NCBI RefSeq assembly: GCF_000019725.1
Contig: NC_010505.1
Location: 434,001-498,000, forward strand
DNA length: 64,000 bases
Source: Methylobacterium radiotolerans JCM 2831
GTDB taxonomy: Bacteria > Pseudomonadota > Alphaproteobacteria > Rhizobiales > Beijerinckiaceae
Direction of reading: 5' to 3'
The notes under the pieces are model-generated. The model made no database searches and was not told the origin of the DNA. It saw nothing but the letters and a program-made list of their open reading frames with translations. Below are positions 8,114 through 16,597 of this stretch, one piece after another (the stretch's first letter is position 1; the number at the start of each line of letters is the position of its first letter). Made by a program: the position numbers and the translations under genes.

Positions 8114-9664
8114 ATGACGGACACCGTCGACAGGCTCAGCGCCGACCTTGAGCGCGACGTCACGCGGGCGAGCGACGAGCTTCGGCGGACTCTCGACGAT
8201 GTCGGCATCTGCGTCTGGTCGCTGGACATCGAGACCGGGCGGGCCACCGCCTCGCCGACCTGCGCACACCTGTTCGGGGTGCCGCCCGAGCGGCTCACCA
8301 CCTTCGCCGACTCACAGGCGCTGGTGCATCCGGAAGACCGGCAGGCCCGCGCTGACGCCATCCAGCGGGCGTTGCGTGAGGGCGGAAGCTACGAGGCCGA
8401 CTACCGCGTCGTTCGTCCCGATGGGTCCGTCTGCTGGCTGCGTTCGCGCGGGCGGGTGAGCTTCGACGACGCCGGCCGGCCGGCACGGCATCGCGGGGTG
8501 GTCCTGAGCATCGACGAGCAGAAGCGGGCCGAGGAGGACATCCGGGCCCGCGAGGCGCATCTGCGCTCGATCCTCGACACCGTGCCCGAGGCGATGGTCG
8601 TCATCGACGAGACGGGCCTGATCCACTCGTTCAGCGCCGCGGCCGAGCGCCTGTTCGGCTACGCGGCCGGCGAGGCGGTCGGGCGGAACGTCCGCATCCT
8701 GATGCCGGAGCCGATGCAGGGCGAGCACGACGGCTACCTCGACCGCTATCGCCGCACCCGGGAACGCCACATCATCGGCACCAACCGGGTCGTGACCGGC
8801 CGGAGGCGGGACGGCTCCACCTTTCCGATGGAGCTCGCCATCGGCGAGATGCGCTCGGGCGAGCAGGTGTACTTCACCGGTTTCATCAACGACCTCACGG
8901 AGCACCAGCGCACCCAGGCCCGCCTCCAGGAACTTCAGTCTGAGCTCGCCCACGTCTCGCGGCTCAGCGCGATGGGCGAGATGGCCTCCGCGCTCGCGCA
9001 CGAACTGAACCAACCGCTCGGCGCCATCGCCAACTACACCAAGGGCTGCCGCCGCCTGCTGGCTCGGGCCGATCCCGAGGCCATCGCTCGGACGATGGAA
9101 GTCCTCGACAAGACCGCCGAGCAAGCGCTGCGGGCCGGCCAGATCATCCGGCGCCTGCGCGAGTTCGTAGCCCGCGGCGAGGCGGAGAAGCGGGTCGAGC
9201 CGGTCGCGCGGCTGATCGAGGAGGCCAGCGCGCTGGCGCTGGTCGGCGCGCGCGAGCAGGGCATCGCCGCGCGCGTCGCGGTTGACCCGCGGGCCGGCTG
9301 CGTCCTCGCCGACCGGGTGCAGGTGCAGCAGGTCTTGGTGAACCTCCTGCGCAACGCCCGCGAGGCCATGCACCAGGGCGACAGGCGCGAACTGACCGTG
9401 GAGGCGAGGTCCGTCGACGGGGAGACGGTCGAGATCACTGTATCGGATACCGGGCCTGGCATCGCCGCGGAGGTCGCGGACAGGCTGTTCCAGCCGTTCG
9501 TCACCACGAAGCGAAGTGGCATGGGCGTCGGTCTCTCGATCTGCCGCACCATCGTCGAGGCGCATGGCGGCCGCCTCGACGTCGAACGCAACGAAACCGG
9601 CGGGGCGACTTTCCGGCTGACGCTCCAGGCCGCTCACGTGGGAGACCCGCCCGATGGCGACTGA
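8114..9664 (+). CDS. fixL: Oxygen-sensing histidine kinase FixL
   Basis: 516 aa sensor kinase. A first PAS domain (about 25-140) is followed by a heme PAS domain (about 145-265) containing [22 protein letters not shown] and [10 protein letters not shown]. The proximal heme His is about residue 205 and the distal-pocket Arg about residue 225; the 20-residue spacing equals the His200/Arg220 pair of Bradyrhizobium FixL. Next come the H box [16 protein letters not shown] (about H296), N box [10 protein letters not shown] and G1 box DTGPGIA. No membrane segments are seen, so it is soluble like the Bradyrhizobium protein. It should phosphorylate FixJ when heme is oxygen-free. An in-frame GTG at 8105 is an alternative start. 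fixJ overlaps its end by 11 nt. Confidence 0.95.
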   Translation: MTDTVDRLSADLERDVTRASDELRRTLDDVGICVWSLDIETGRATASPTCAHLFGVPPERLTTFADSQALVHPEDRQARADAIQRALREGGSYEADYRVVRPDGSVCWLRSRGRVSFDDAGRPARHRGVVLSIDEQKRAEEDIRAREAHLRSILDTVPEAMVVIDETGLIHSFSAAAERLFGYAAGEAVGRNVRILMPEPMQGEHDGYLDRYRRTRERHIIGTNRVVTGRRRDGSTFPMELAIGEMRSGEQVYFTGFINDLTEHQRTQARLQELQSELAHVSRLSAMGEMASALAHELNQPLGAIANYTKGCRRLLARADPEAIARTMEVLDKTAEQALRAGQIIRRLREFVARGEAEKRVEPVARLIEEASALALVGAREQGIAARVAVDPRAGCVLADRVQVQQVLVNLLRNAREAMHQGDRRELTVEARSVDGETVEITVSDTGPGIAAEVADRLFQPFVTTKRSGMGVGLSICRTIVEAHGGRLDVERNETGGATFRLTLQAAHVGDPPDGD

Positions 9665-10262
9665 CCTCGTGCACGTCGTGGACGACGATCCGGCCATGCG
9701 GGACTCCGTCGGCTTCCTGCTCGGGACCGAGGGCTTCGATGTCCGGCTCTACGAGGCCGGGGCGGACCTGCTCGACGGGCTGAAGGAGCCGGCCGGGGGA
9801 TGCGTCCTGACCGACATCCGCATGCCCGGCATCGACGGGCTGGAACTGCTGCGCCGCCTGCGGGCGGCGGGGCACGCCTTGCCGGTGGTGATGATGACGG
9901 GACACGGGGACGTGCCGCTCGCTGTCGAGGCGATGAAGCTCGGCGCCTGCGACTTCATCGAGAAGCCGTTCGACGACGAGGCGCTCATCCAAGCGCTCAG
10001 GTCGGCCTTGGAGCGCGGCGGGGCCGCCGGAGCGGTCGACCCGACGCTGCGGGAGTTCGTGCGACGGTTCGGAACCCTGAGCGAGCGCGAGCGGCAGGTC
10101 CTGAATCACCTCGTCGCCGGAGGCACAAGCAAGGAGATCGGTCGGACGCTCGACATCAGCCCGCGCACGGTCGAGATCTACCGGGCCAAGCTCATGGCCA
10201 AGACGCGGGCGGAGAGCCTGCAGGAATTGGTGCGCTGGTCGGTGCTGGCCGGGCTAGCCTGA
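9654..10262 (+). CDS. fixJ: Response regulator FixJ
   Basis: 202 aa. The receiver domain (1-120) has acidic pocket DDD near residues 10-12, phosphoacceptor D54 in LTDIRMPG and Lys in IEKPF. The LuxR-type DNA-binding domain (about 140-200) reads [22 protein letters not shown] with [16 protein letters not shown] as recognition helix. This matches FixJ in length and the position of D54. It is the cognate partner of the overlapping fixL gene. Its likely target in the window is the fixK promoter, which has a FixJ-like sequence at 16493-16508. Confidence 0.95.
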   Translation: MATDLVHVVDDDPAMRDSVGFLLGTEGFDVRLYEAGADLLDGLKEPAGGCVLTDIRMPGIDGLELLRRLRAAGHALPVVMMTGHGDVPLAVEAMKLGACDFIEKPFDDEALIQALRSALERGGAAGAVDPTLREFVRRFGTLSERERQVLNHLVAGGTSKEIGRTLDISPRTVEIYRAKLMAKTRAESLQELVRWSVLAGLA

Positions 10263-10269
10263 CGCGGGC

Positions 10270-10283
10270 TTGAGGCAGGTCAA
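10270..10283 (+). promoter_or_regulatory. FixK-type box TTGAGGCAGGTCAA
   Basis: Exact match located 8 nt after fixJ and about 75 nt ahead of the receiver-only gene at 10352, so that gene can be induced by FixK separately from fixLJ. Confidence 0.72.
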
Positions 10284-10351
10284 GGCGAGCGCCCGATCCG
10301 CGAACGCTTGGTGGCGGCTTCAACGCAGAGCCACATTGAACGGTGCGCGCC

Positions 10352-10741
10352 ATGCCATGGGCCCGCGAGACCCTCATCGATGTCGTGGACGACGACCCGG
10401 CCATCCTGCATTCCACGCGCTGCCTGATCGAATGCGAAGGCCACCGCGTCGAGACCTTCGCCGACGGCAGCGAACTGCTGGCGGCCTTTCCCGGCCCGCG
10501 ACCGGCCTTCGTACTGCTCGATCAGGTCATGGCGGGGATGGACGGTCTTGAGGTTTTCGGCCGCCTGCGCGACCTCGACGCGCATGTCCCCGTCGTGCTG
10601 ATCACTGGCCATCCCGACCCGGGCATCCGGACGCGGGCTCGGATTGCGGGCATTCCATTGATCGAAAAACCCCTCGTGTTCGACGCGCTCTTCGGACTTC
10701 TCGGCCAGGAGGCCGCCGGGATTTCGGCTTCGCGAACTTGA
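10352..10741 (+). CDS. Single-domain (receiver-only) response regulator
   Basis: 129 aa with only a receiver domain: DVVDDDP acidic pocket, phosphoacceptor about D57 in VLLDQVM, conserved Thr in LITGHP and Lys in IEKPL. There is no output domain, so it would act by competing for phosphate or binding a partner. Because it has its own FixK box and sits directly after fixLJ, a feedback role on FixL, comparable in logic but not in sequence to FixT, is a reasonable inference. A GTG three codons upstream (10343) is an alternative start. Confidence 0.85.
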   Translation: MPWARETLIDVVDDDPAILHSTRCLIECEGHRVETFADGSELLAAFPGPRPAFVLLDQVMAGMDGLEVFGRLRDLDAHVPVVLITGHPDPGIRTRARIAGIPLIEKPLVFDALFGLLGQEAAGISASRT

Positions 10742-10852
10742 GGCATAGCGCCAGCATGGCCCCGGCCACACACCTACGCTCCAGTAATACAAAGCAGACC
10801 CTTGGCACGCTCTCCAGAGCGTCTGCGGAGAATTGGTTTGTGACTGAACTCT

Positions 10853-11875
10853 TCAGATCGGGTTTTGAGGCGTCTTGGGAAAATCCAGCGGCAAGTTGTT
10901 GAGCACGCGCCACAGCTCGTAGCCGAGCGAGACGGTCTCCATCCGTATCCAGCCCCGCGCCTTAGCTCCGAGCGGGATGAAGTCGACGTCGGGCCACGCG
11001 GAGCTGCCGGCGTCCTGCTCGACGAGCACGCGAAAACGGCCGCTTGGTTGGGCCGACGGGTCGATGGCCCTCACCCGCCCGTCGAACATACCATGCGCCA
11101 CCGAGGGCCAGCCGCTGAATTGGATGGCTGGCCAACCCTCGAAGGCGAGGCGCACGCTCTGCCCAGGTCGGATCAGGGCGACGTCCCGCCCGTCGACCAT
11201 CAGCTCAACGACGCGTTCCGGCGCGTGCGGCGCGAGGGTGGCCAGTGTGTCCCCCGCGTTGACCAGCGCGCCGGCCGCCGCGGCGTTGATGTGCAGAACG
11301 CGGCCGTCCCTGGGCGCGCGAACGAGCTGCGCCGACTGGCGGTTCAAGGTCACTTCGAGCCGGCTGAGCTTGGCCTTGGACTCGGCCAGCTTCGCCCGTT
11401 GCTCCGCGACGCGGATCTGCGCGGCCTCGAAGTTGCGCCGCGTCACGAACCCCTTCTCCGCGGCCTCGCGCGTCTGGCTGACCTGGCTCTCCGCCACCTT
11501 CACGGCCTGATCGGCCGCTGCGATCTCGGCCTCGATCTGCTCTCGCTCGGCGCCCAGGCGCTTGAGAAGGAAAGGGTCGTTGTCGACGAGGCGGGCGATG
11601 GGATCCCCGGCGCGGACCCGCTGGCCATCCTCGACGTACCAATGCTCCACCCGGCCCTGGACCAGTGCCGTGACCGTCTGCACCCGGTCGGCGGGGTTGG
11701 GCGCGATGACGCGCCCGGTCCCGGCCGAGGTCTGCACCCAGGGCACGTACAGGAGGAGCAGGACTGCGACGACGGTTCCGAGCCCGATGATCCAGCCGAG
11801 GACGACCACCGCACGCGGAGGCCGGATCGCGGTCAGGGTCGGAAAGCGATGGAGATGTTCAGGCCGCGACAGCAT
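10853..11875 (-). CDS. HlyD-family membrane-fusion protein
   Basis: 340 aa periplasmic adaptor anchored by one N-terminal helix (about residues 20-41, VVVLGWIIGLGTVVAVLLLL). It has a biotinyl-lipoyl-like half (VQGRVEHWYVEDGQRVRAGD), a coiled-coil hairpin (about 110-190) and the returning half RAPRDGRVLHINAAAAGALV. Its start overlaps the end of the upstream ABC-type gene by 17 nt, so the pair is an operon and the products probably form one export complex. The substrate is unknown; the exported small protein at 13889 is a nearby candidate only by position. No FixK box was seen for this operon. Confidence 0.85.
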   Translation of the reverse strand: MLSRPEHLHRFPTLTAIRPPRAVVVLGWIIGLGTVVAVLLLLYVPWVQTSAGTGRVIAPNPADRVQTVTALVQGRVEHWYVEDGQRVRAGDPIARLVDNDPFLLKRLGAEREQIEAEIAAADQAVKVAESQVSQTREAAEKGFVTRRNFEAAQIRVAEQRAKLAESKAKLSRLEVTLNRQSAQLVRAPRDGRVLHINAAAAGALVNAGDTLATLAPHAPERVVELMVDGRDVALIRPGQSVRLAFEGWPAIQFSGWPSVAHGMFDGRVRAIDPSAQPSGRFRVLVEQDAGSSAWPDVDFIPLGAKARGWIRMETVSLGYELWRVLNNLPLDFPKTPQNPI

Positions 11876-13559
11876 GGGGCTTCTCCGTCGGCGTCGTCTT
11901 GTCGAGCGGGTCCACACGTCCGGCCGCGCGCCCGTATCCGTGGGCGCCCAGGCGGATCTGGTCGTCGTGAACCGGCATCGGGGGGCGGCGGGTGACATGC
12001 AGCACCGTCGTGCCCGCCTCCCGGAACCCCGCGAGCGCAGCCCCGATGCGATCCGGTGGCAACAGGTCGAGGAGCGTCGGCAGGACGAGGAGCTTTGGCG
12101 GCCGCAAGAGGGCGGCGGCCAGCTTTAGGGCGACGACCTCGCCCGTTGAGAGCGGCAAGCCGGACTTGGACAAGGCGGTGTCGAGACCGGAGGGCAGGCG
12201 CCGGATGCGCTCAGCCAGCCCGACACGTTCTAGGCACTCGTCCATCCGAGCGAGGCACGACTCGTCGTCGCCCGACAGGTACTGGCGGATGGTCGTCTCG
12301 GGCAGCGTCGGCCGATCCAGGACGAGGATCTCGGACTGCAGACCCTCCGGACCGAAGGCCGCGATGTCGGCTCCCCCGACCATCACCCAGCCGCGCACGG
12401 GCCGGACCCTCCTCTCGATGAGGTCCGCAATTGCCTGCTCGACACCTTCGCCGGCGGCCACGGCGAGGATCTCGCCGCGCTCGACCGCGAAGTCGAAGCG
12501 CAGGCCATCGTGCTCGACGTCGCGCAAGCACAGGTTCCCGTCGGCCGGACCAGGGCCGTTCCCCCCGCCGCCGTCGGCCTGCTCGATCTCTTCGAACAGC
12601 GACAGCTCGTGGAGCGCCGCGACGAGGTCGTAGAAGGTCCGCGCGTGGGAGCCCAGTTGCGAGATCCCATAGAAGGCGCTCGACAGGACGAGTTCCGCCG
12701 CCACGAGTTGCCCGAGCGATAACTGCCCTTGCAGGATGAGCCACCCACCCATCGCCAAAAGCCCAGCGCTCGCAATGGCGTAGACCATGAGGAATCCGAT
12801 GGTCTGTGCGAAGGTGTGACGGAAATGGCGGCGATGCACCCTCGCGTAGGTGGCGGTCAAAGCCTCGGAACGGGCAAGCGCGGTCGTGAGGCGACCACCA
12901 TGCCTGTAGAAGCCGTTCGAACTGCCGACGCTCTCAAGCCAGCGTGCCGTCTCATGCTTGGCATGGCTCAGCGCCGCGCCGGACCGGACCGCCGGCGCCG
13001 CCCAGAGGAACGCGATGCCGACGAGCACGGCGACCACGACCAGATTAAAGGCGAGGAAGAACGGATGATAGAAACTCGTCAGGACGAGGCCGATCCCGGA
13101 CTGCAGGAGGATCGCAAAGCCGCCGACCAGAAGATGCGGTACCGCCTTCTGGACCGTCATGAGGTCGAAGAAGCGATTGAACAGGTCGCCGCGGCGTGCA
13201 TCGTCGAAATGCGGGTTTCTGGCATGGAGGGCGCGCAGGGTGATGTCCGCGACGGTTCTCGCGAACACGCGCCTCTCGAACAGCGCCAAAACATAGATCC
13301 GCGCGGCGCTCAGCAGGGCGGCGGCGAGCAGCAGGCCGAGGAGCAGCCCGGACAGGACGAACAGGGGCGCCGGCAGCGCAGTGTTGGCCACCGAGTTGAT
13401 CAGGAGCTGCACCGACACCGGCACGGCGAGGCCCAGGAGCGCCACGGCGATGCCGTAGACGACCGCAGTCCAGACGAAACCGGCCTCCGGCCTGAGGAAA
13501 CGGCCGATGAGCCTGCAGGCTTCCGCGAGCGTCAGCGGTTTGTGTTTCGTCGCATCCAT
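11859..13559 (-). CDS. ABC-type exporter with degenerate ATPase domain
   Basis: 566 aa. The N-terminal membrane domain (about 1-310) has six helices like type I secretion and cyclic-peptide exporters. The C-terminal region aligns in position with a nucleotide-binding domain, but the catalytic motifs are missing: the Walker A position reads AVAAGEGVEQAIADL without GxGK(S/T), the signature reads LSTGEVVALKLA, and the Walker B position reads LLVLPTLLDLLP without the Asp-Glu pair. ATP hydrolysis is therefore unlikely. It might be a structural partner or a protein that has moved to another energy source. The downstream HlyD gene overlaps. The ATG at 13559 is chosen because hydrophobic and domain homology begin just after it. 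Confidence 0.8.
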   Translation of the reverse strand: MDATKHKPLTLAEACRLIGRFLRPEAGFVWTAVVYGIAVALLGLAVPVSVQLLINSVANTALPAPLFVLSGLLLGLLLAAALLSAARIYVLALFERRVFARTVADITLRALHARNPHFDDARRGDLFNRFFDLMTVQKAVPHLLVGGFAILLQSGIGLVLTSFYHPFFLAFNLVVVAVLVGIAFLWAAPAVRSGAALSHAKHETARWLESVGSSNGFYRHGGRLTTALARSEALTATYARVHRRHFRHTFAQTIGFLMVYAIASAGLLAMGGWLILQGQLSLGQLVAAELVLSSAFYGISQLGSHARTFYDLVAALHELSLFEEIEQADGGGGNGPGPADGNLCLRDVEHDGLRFDFAVERGEILAVAAGEGVEQAIADLIERRVRPVRGWVMVGGADIAAFGPEGLQSEILVLDRPTLPETTIRQYLSGDDESCLARMDECLERVGLAERIRRLPSGLDTALSKSGLPLSTGEVVALKLAAALLRPPKLLVLPTLLDLLPPDRIGAALAGFREAGTTVLHVTRRPPMPVHDDQIRLGAHGYGRAAGRVDPLDKTTPTEKPHAVAA

Positions 13560-13888
13560 GTAGCGAGGACCTTCGAGACCGGATTGAGGGCGGGCGAGGA
13601 CGACGGTCCCGGCCCGGAGGCGGGGCGCGGCCTCAGAATGAGGAGAAAACCGTGGGATGCGTGGGGGGAAGGAACACGGAACCGACACAGGGTAGCCGCC
13701 TTGGGCGGTGCTCGATCCTCACGGTGTTAGATCGAAGCGATGGGCCGCCGCCGCCGGGCGTGCGGCGGATGCCCTGAAGGCCGGGACCGCAAGCGCAGTC
13801 CGCCATGGTTCGTTGCATGGCGGACCGCGTTGGCGACAGCGATTGCCGGCTATCCGGACGGCGGCCGGGTCGAGGCAGGGCACCCGCT
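13560..13888. other. Intergenic region, no convincing gene
   Basis: No reading frame with recognisable protein features or a good ribosome site. It carries the upstream region of the ABC operon (minus strand) and a perfect inverted repeat at 13798-13825. No FixK-type box seen. Confidence 0.5.
13798..13825 (-). repeat. Perfect inverted repeat, possible terminator or operator
   Basis: Arms GTCCGCCATG and CATGGCGGAC (10 bp each) flank an 8-nt loop. It lies about 65 nt downstream of the stop of the minus-strand exported-protein gene, fitting a terminator hairpin, but no T-run follows. Confidence 0.5.
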
Positions 13889-14167
13889 TCAGCAGCGGTA
13901 GCCGCCCGACGTCTGGCCGTACTGCTTCACGGGGAAGTGCTGTTGGTCGGCGTTGCCCTCCTGAGCCGAGCTCCGGCGGCAGCCGTCGACGGTCGGGGTC
14001 AGGATCTCGGCCGGGAGGAGCGAACCGGTCGAGAGCCCGTCCCAGGTCGTCTGCGGGAGAGGCCGCGATCCCGGACCTAGGCGCAAATCGGCGAACGCGG
14101 CGGAGAGCGGCGCGACGCTGAGCGCGGCCGTGATGGCCACGGCTGATAACTTCTTCGACGCATTCAT
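13889..14167 (-). CDS. Small exported protein of unknown function
   Basis: 92 aa with a clear Sec signal peptide (KKLSAVAITAALSVAPLSAAFA, cleavage near residue 26). The mature part is short and polar and ends QYGQTSGGYRC, with two Cys in total. GGAGAC precedes the ATG at 14167. It is divergent from the LysR gene across an AT-rich intergenic region, so regulation by that LysR protein is plausible. Family not recognised. Confidence 0.65.
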   Translation of the reverse strand: MNASKKLSAVAITAALSVAPLSAAFADLRLGPGSRPLPQTTWDGLSTGSLLPAEILTPTVDGCRRSSAQEGNADQQHFPVKQYGQTSGGYRC

Positions 14168-14493
14168 CACTCGTCTCCAATCAAGTTTGCGGTCGTGGGG
14201 ACCTATCCGTGGATCAAACGGCTGGAGCAGACCCGCATCGGCGGCTTGCGTTCGCCCCATCCACAAACCTGATTTGGAGTATTGAGCTTCGGCCTACAAT
14301 TTCACACTCTCAATGGAGATCATTGTGAAACCAAATATTTAGGATATGCCCCCCTGATTTAATCCTCAATCGCCGTATACTCTCAATAGGTGCTGTGTGC
14401 TTTGTCACCCAACGCCCTTGCGATCCATTCCGGATGAGTGGATTCTCAACCGAGGAGCTTGAGATCCGACCCGTGTGACCTGACGTGAGGTCG
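14168..14493. promoter_or_regulatory. AT-rich divergent promoter region with repeated CTCAAT motifs
   Basis: The segment 14270-14400 is clearly AT-richer than its surroundings. It contains TTTCACA/TGTGAAA arms at 14300-14330, an inner inverted repeat CAATG-GAGAT-CATTG at 14311-14325, and CTCAAT at 14309, 14365 and 14382 with its complement ATTGAG at 14281. It lies between divergent genes, one encoding a LysR regulator, so these are candidate operator half-sites. Confidence 0.5.
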
Positions 14494-15390
14494 ATGCCCG
14501 GGCCGTCCCTGCCTTTCGACCTCGACCTGCTGCGCACCTTTGTCGCCATCGTCGACAACGGGAGCTTCACGCGCGCGGCCAGCAGGCTGGGCCTGACGCA
14601 ATCGACCGTATCGCTGCAGATCAAACGGCTGGAGGACGGCCTCACGCGTCGCCTGTTCGACCGTGACGGTCGAGAACTCAAGCTGACGTCCGAGGGCGAG
14701 GTACTGCTCACCTACGCGCGGCAGATCCTCAAGCTCGGGGGCGAGGTTCTGTCCAAGATCGTGACGCCGGAACTGACAGGCGTCGTCCGGCTCGGCACGC
14801 CGGAGGATTTCGCGACCACGCACCTGTCGGAGGTTCTAGCGTGCTTCGCCCGCGCCCACCCGCAGGTCGCGCTCGAAGTGAATTGCGACTTCACGGTCAA
14901 CTTGCTCGATGACTTCTCCAAGGGCCGGTACGACATGATCCTGTTCAAGCGGGAGCCACAGGGACCGAGCGGCGGCACTAAGGTCTGGCGGGAGGTGCTC
15001 GACTGGGTCGCATCGCCGCGTCTGGTCGCGGAGGGCAACGGTCCGATCCCGCTCGTCCTGTCACCCGCGCCAGACGTCTACCGCAAGCGCGCGCTGTCGG
15101 CTCTCGACGCCGCCGGCCGGGACTGGCGCATCGTCTACACCAGCCCGAGCCTGGCCGGATTGCAGGCCGCCGTGCAGGCCGGGCTCGGGGTGACCGTGTT
15201 GCCGACGGAGATGGTCCCCGAGGACATGGTATCGGTTTCGGCTCGTCTTCGGCTGCCGAAGCTCTCCGATACGGAGATCGTCCTCTACCAGGCTCCCGGC
15301 CACGTCTCGCCGGCGGTGCAGCTTTTGTCGACGACGATTGTCGCGGCGTTGGAGCGTCGCGTCGCGGTCCCTGCGACGGTCGGCTCCTGA
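14494..15390 (+). CDS. LysR-family transcriptional regulator
   Basis: 298 aa. The N-terminal winged helix-turn-helix (about 8-67) is FDLDLLRTFVAIVDNGSFTRAA followed by LGLTQSTVSLQIKRLE. The C-terminal co-inducer domain (about 90-290) follows normal LysR length, with the effector-cleft stretch GLQAAVQAGLGVTVLP near residue 230. Effector unknown. It is divergent from the small exported protein gene. A GTG three codons upstream (14485) is an alternative start. No FixK box precedes it. Confidence 0.88.
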   Translation: MPGPSLPFDLDLLRTFVAIVDNGSFTRAASRLGLTQSTVSLQIKRLEDGLTRRLFDRDGRELKLTSEGEVLLTYARQILKLGGEVLSKIVTPELTGVVRLGTPEDFATTHLSEVLACFARAHPQVALEVNCDFTVNLLDDFSKGRYDMILFKREPQGPSGGTKVWREVLDWVASPRLVAEGNGPIPLVLSPAPDVYRKRALSALDAAGRDWRIVYTSPSLAGLQAAVQAGLGVTVLPTEMVPEDMVSVSARLRLPKLSDTEIVLYQAPGHVSPAVQLLSTTIVAALERRVAVPATVGS

Positions 15391-15410
15391 CTTCGTCGGT
15401 CCTTGCTGGA

Positions 15411-15424
15411 TTGCGTCAGATCAA
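15411..15424 (+). promoter_or_regulatory. FixK-type box TTGCGTCAGATCAA (orphan)
   Basis: Exact TTGC-N6-TCAA match 20 nt after the LysR stop. No start codon with a good ribosome site was found at the expected distance on either strand. Confidence 0.6.
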
Positions 15425-15660
15425 GGTCCTCGCGAGGCCTTCGCGCCAAGCTGTGAGCTAGCCGGAACGGGGAAGGCGCACGCGGTCCCCTCTACGTGGG
15501 CCCTGGGCCGTTCCGCGTAAGCCGCCGCGCCCGCGAAGTCCCGCGGCGGGCTGCATGCATGGTCACCTTCCTCCGTCGCCGTGATCAGTCGCGGTCCAGG
15601 CGCCGGCTTAGCGCAGGTCATATGGCTATGGGGTGTGAAGACGGGCGCCCCTCGCGCTCC

Positions 15661-15674
15661 TTGAGCCACATCAA
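15661..15674 (+). promoter_or_regulatory. FixK-type box TTGAGCCACATCAA
   Basis: Exact TTGA-N6-TCAA match, centred about 124 nt ahead of the SPW-repeat gene at 15792, further than most boxes in the window. Confidence 0.65.
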
Positions 15675-15791
15675 AGCTTCGATGCGACATTGCCGGATGC
15701 TCGGCTTCAGGAGGTGGCAGGCCGTCTGCCGCCAAGGGCTCGGCATTCGGCGTGCCCAGTACCGGTGCCCCCGTCCCGTAAGGAGGCGACG

Positions 15792-16160
15792 ATGCGAACC
15801 ATCGAGAACCGAACCGAGGACATGATCCCGAACGCCCTCAATGCCCTACTCGGCGTCGCTCTGCTCATGATGCCCTGGTACCTGAGCCTCGGAAGCGAGA
15901 CCGCCGCGGCCCGAAACGCTTTCGTGTGCGGGATGCCCATCGCAATTATCTCGGTGCTCGCCCTCAGCAAGTCCTACGATTGGGAGGAGTACATAAACCT
16001 CGCCGTCGGCCTCTGGGTGTCCATCGCCCCGTGGGCACTCGGCTTCGCGGACTCGGCCATACCAACATGGACGCACGTGGGGATCGGGCTTGCCGTCGCC
16101 GCCCTGGCCGCATTCGAGAGCTGGCGGCTGTTCGTGTCGCCCCAGGCGCGCTCGGTCTGA
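15792..16160 (+). CDS. SPW-repeat membrane protein
   Basis: 122 aa integral membrane protein with four hydrophobic segments arranged as two repeats. The motif IAPWALGF matches the SPW repeat family; the first repeat has the weaker MMPWYLSL. Function of the family is unknown. An AAGGAGGCG ribosome site sets the ATG at 15792. A second SPW protein lies at 42721 (FAPWALGF), also in a FixK-box operon. Confidence 0.82.
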   Translation: MRTIENRTEDMIPNALNALLGVALLMMPWYLSLGSETAAARNAFVCGMPIAIISVLALSKSYDWEEYINLAVGLWVSIAPWALGFADSAIPTWTHVGIGLAVAALAAFESWRLFVSPQARSV

Positions 16161-16251
16161 CCGACCGTCCGTCGCCGCAGCGGCCGCGCTGGTACCTCGC
16201 CCAGTGCGGCGGTAGCCGATCTCCCTAAAGCAACGCTACCCGGAGGCCGCC

Positions 16252-16476
16252 ATGCCACTCGACCCGGTCGCGCTCGCCGCCGCGGCGACCTTTACGGCCG
16301 GCTGCGCCGGCATCCACGCCCTCCGCAGCCACGCCGACGTCGTCACGCTCGTCCTGAACGGGCTGGCGTACGGGCTTACCACCGCCGTCGGCTGGATGCT
16401 CGCGGGACGCAGCGGTCTGCTCCGTTTGTCCGACCCCGATCCCGCGTGGGCGCTCGTGGCGACCGCGGGCATCTGA
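16252..16476 (+). CDS. Small membrane protein of unknown function
   Basis: 74 aa with two hydrophobic segments (about 5-25 and 33-52) and a short tail. CGGAGG lies at proper distance from the ATG. It sits between the SPW gene and fixK, probably cotranscribed with the SPW gene. Family not recognised. Confidence 0.6.
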   Translation: MPLDPVALAAAATFTAGCAGIHALRSHADVVTLVLNGLAYGLTTAVGWMLAGRSGLLRLSDPDPAWALVATAGI

Positions 16477-16492
16477 TCGCGGCCAGCGAGGC

Positions 16493-16508
16493 TACGTAGT
16501 TCCCCTTA
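16493..16508 (+). promoter_or_regulatory. FixJ-like binding site ahead of fixK
   Basis: TACGTAGTTCCCCTTA agrees at about 13 of 16 positions with the rhizobial high-affinity FixJ site as I recall it (TAAGTAATTTCCCTTA). It lies about 90-105 nt before the fixK start. A second CTTAAG follows at about 16519-16524. Confidence 0.6.
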
Positions 16509-16597
16509 AGCGGACCCACTTAAGAGACTGACCGGAATTTCGTCGATCCACGACCGCCGCCAATCTCCTCCCACCGACGCAGGTGAGGAGCGAACCG

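Larger units (their letters stand above)
15391..15791 (+). other. Gene-free stretch with two FixK-type boxes
   Basis: 400 nt with no convincing coding frame. The second box (15661) suits the SPW gene at 15792. The first (15411) has no recognisable gene at the usual 55-87 nt distance, so a small RNA or a long leader is possible. Confidence 0.4.

Noticed and set aside
15421-15735. 104-codon minus-strand frame between LysR and SPW genes
   Set aside because: No ribosome site, low-complexity composition, and it overlaps both FixK boxes; more likely GC-rich chance frame.
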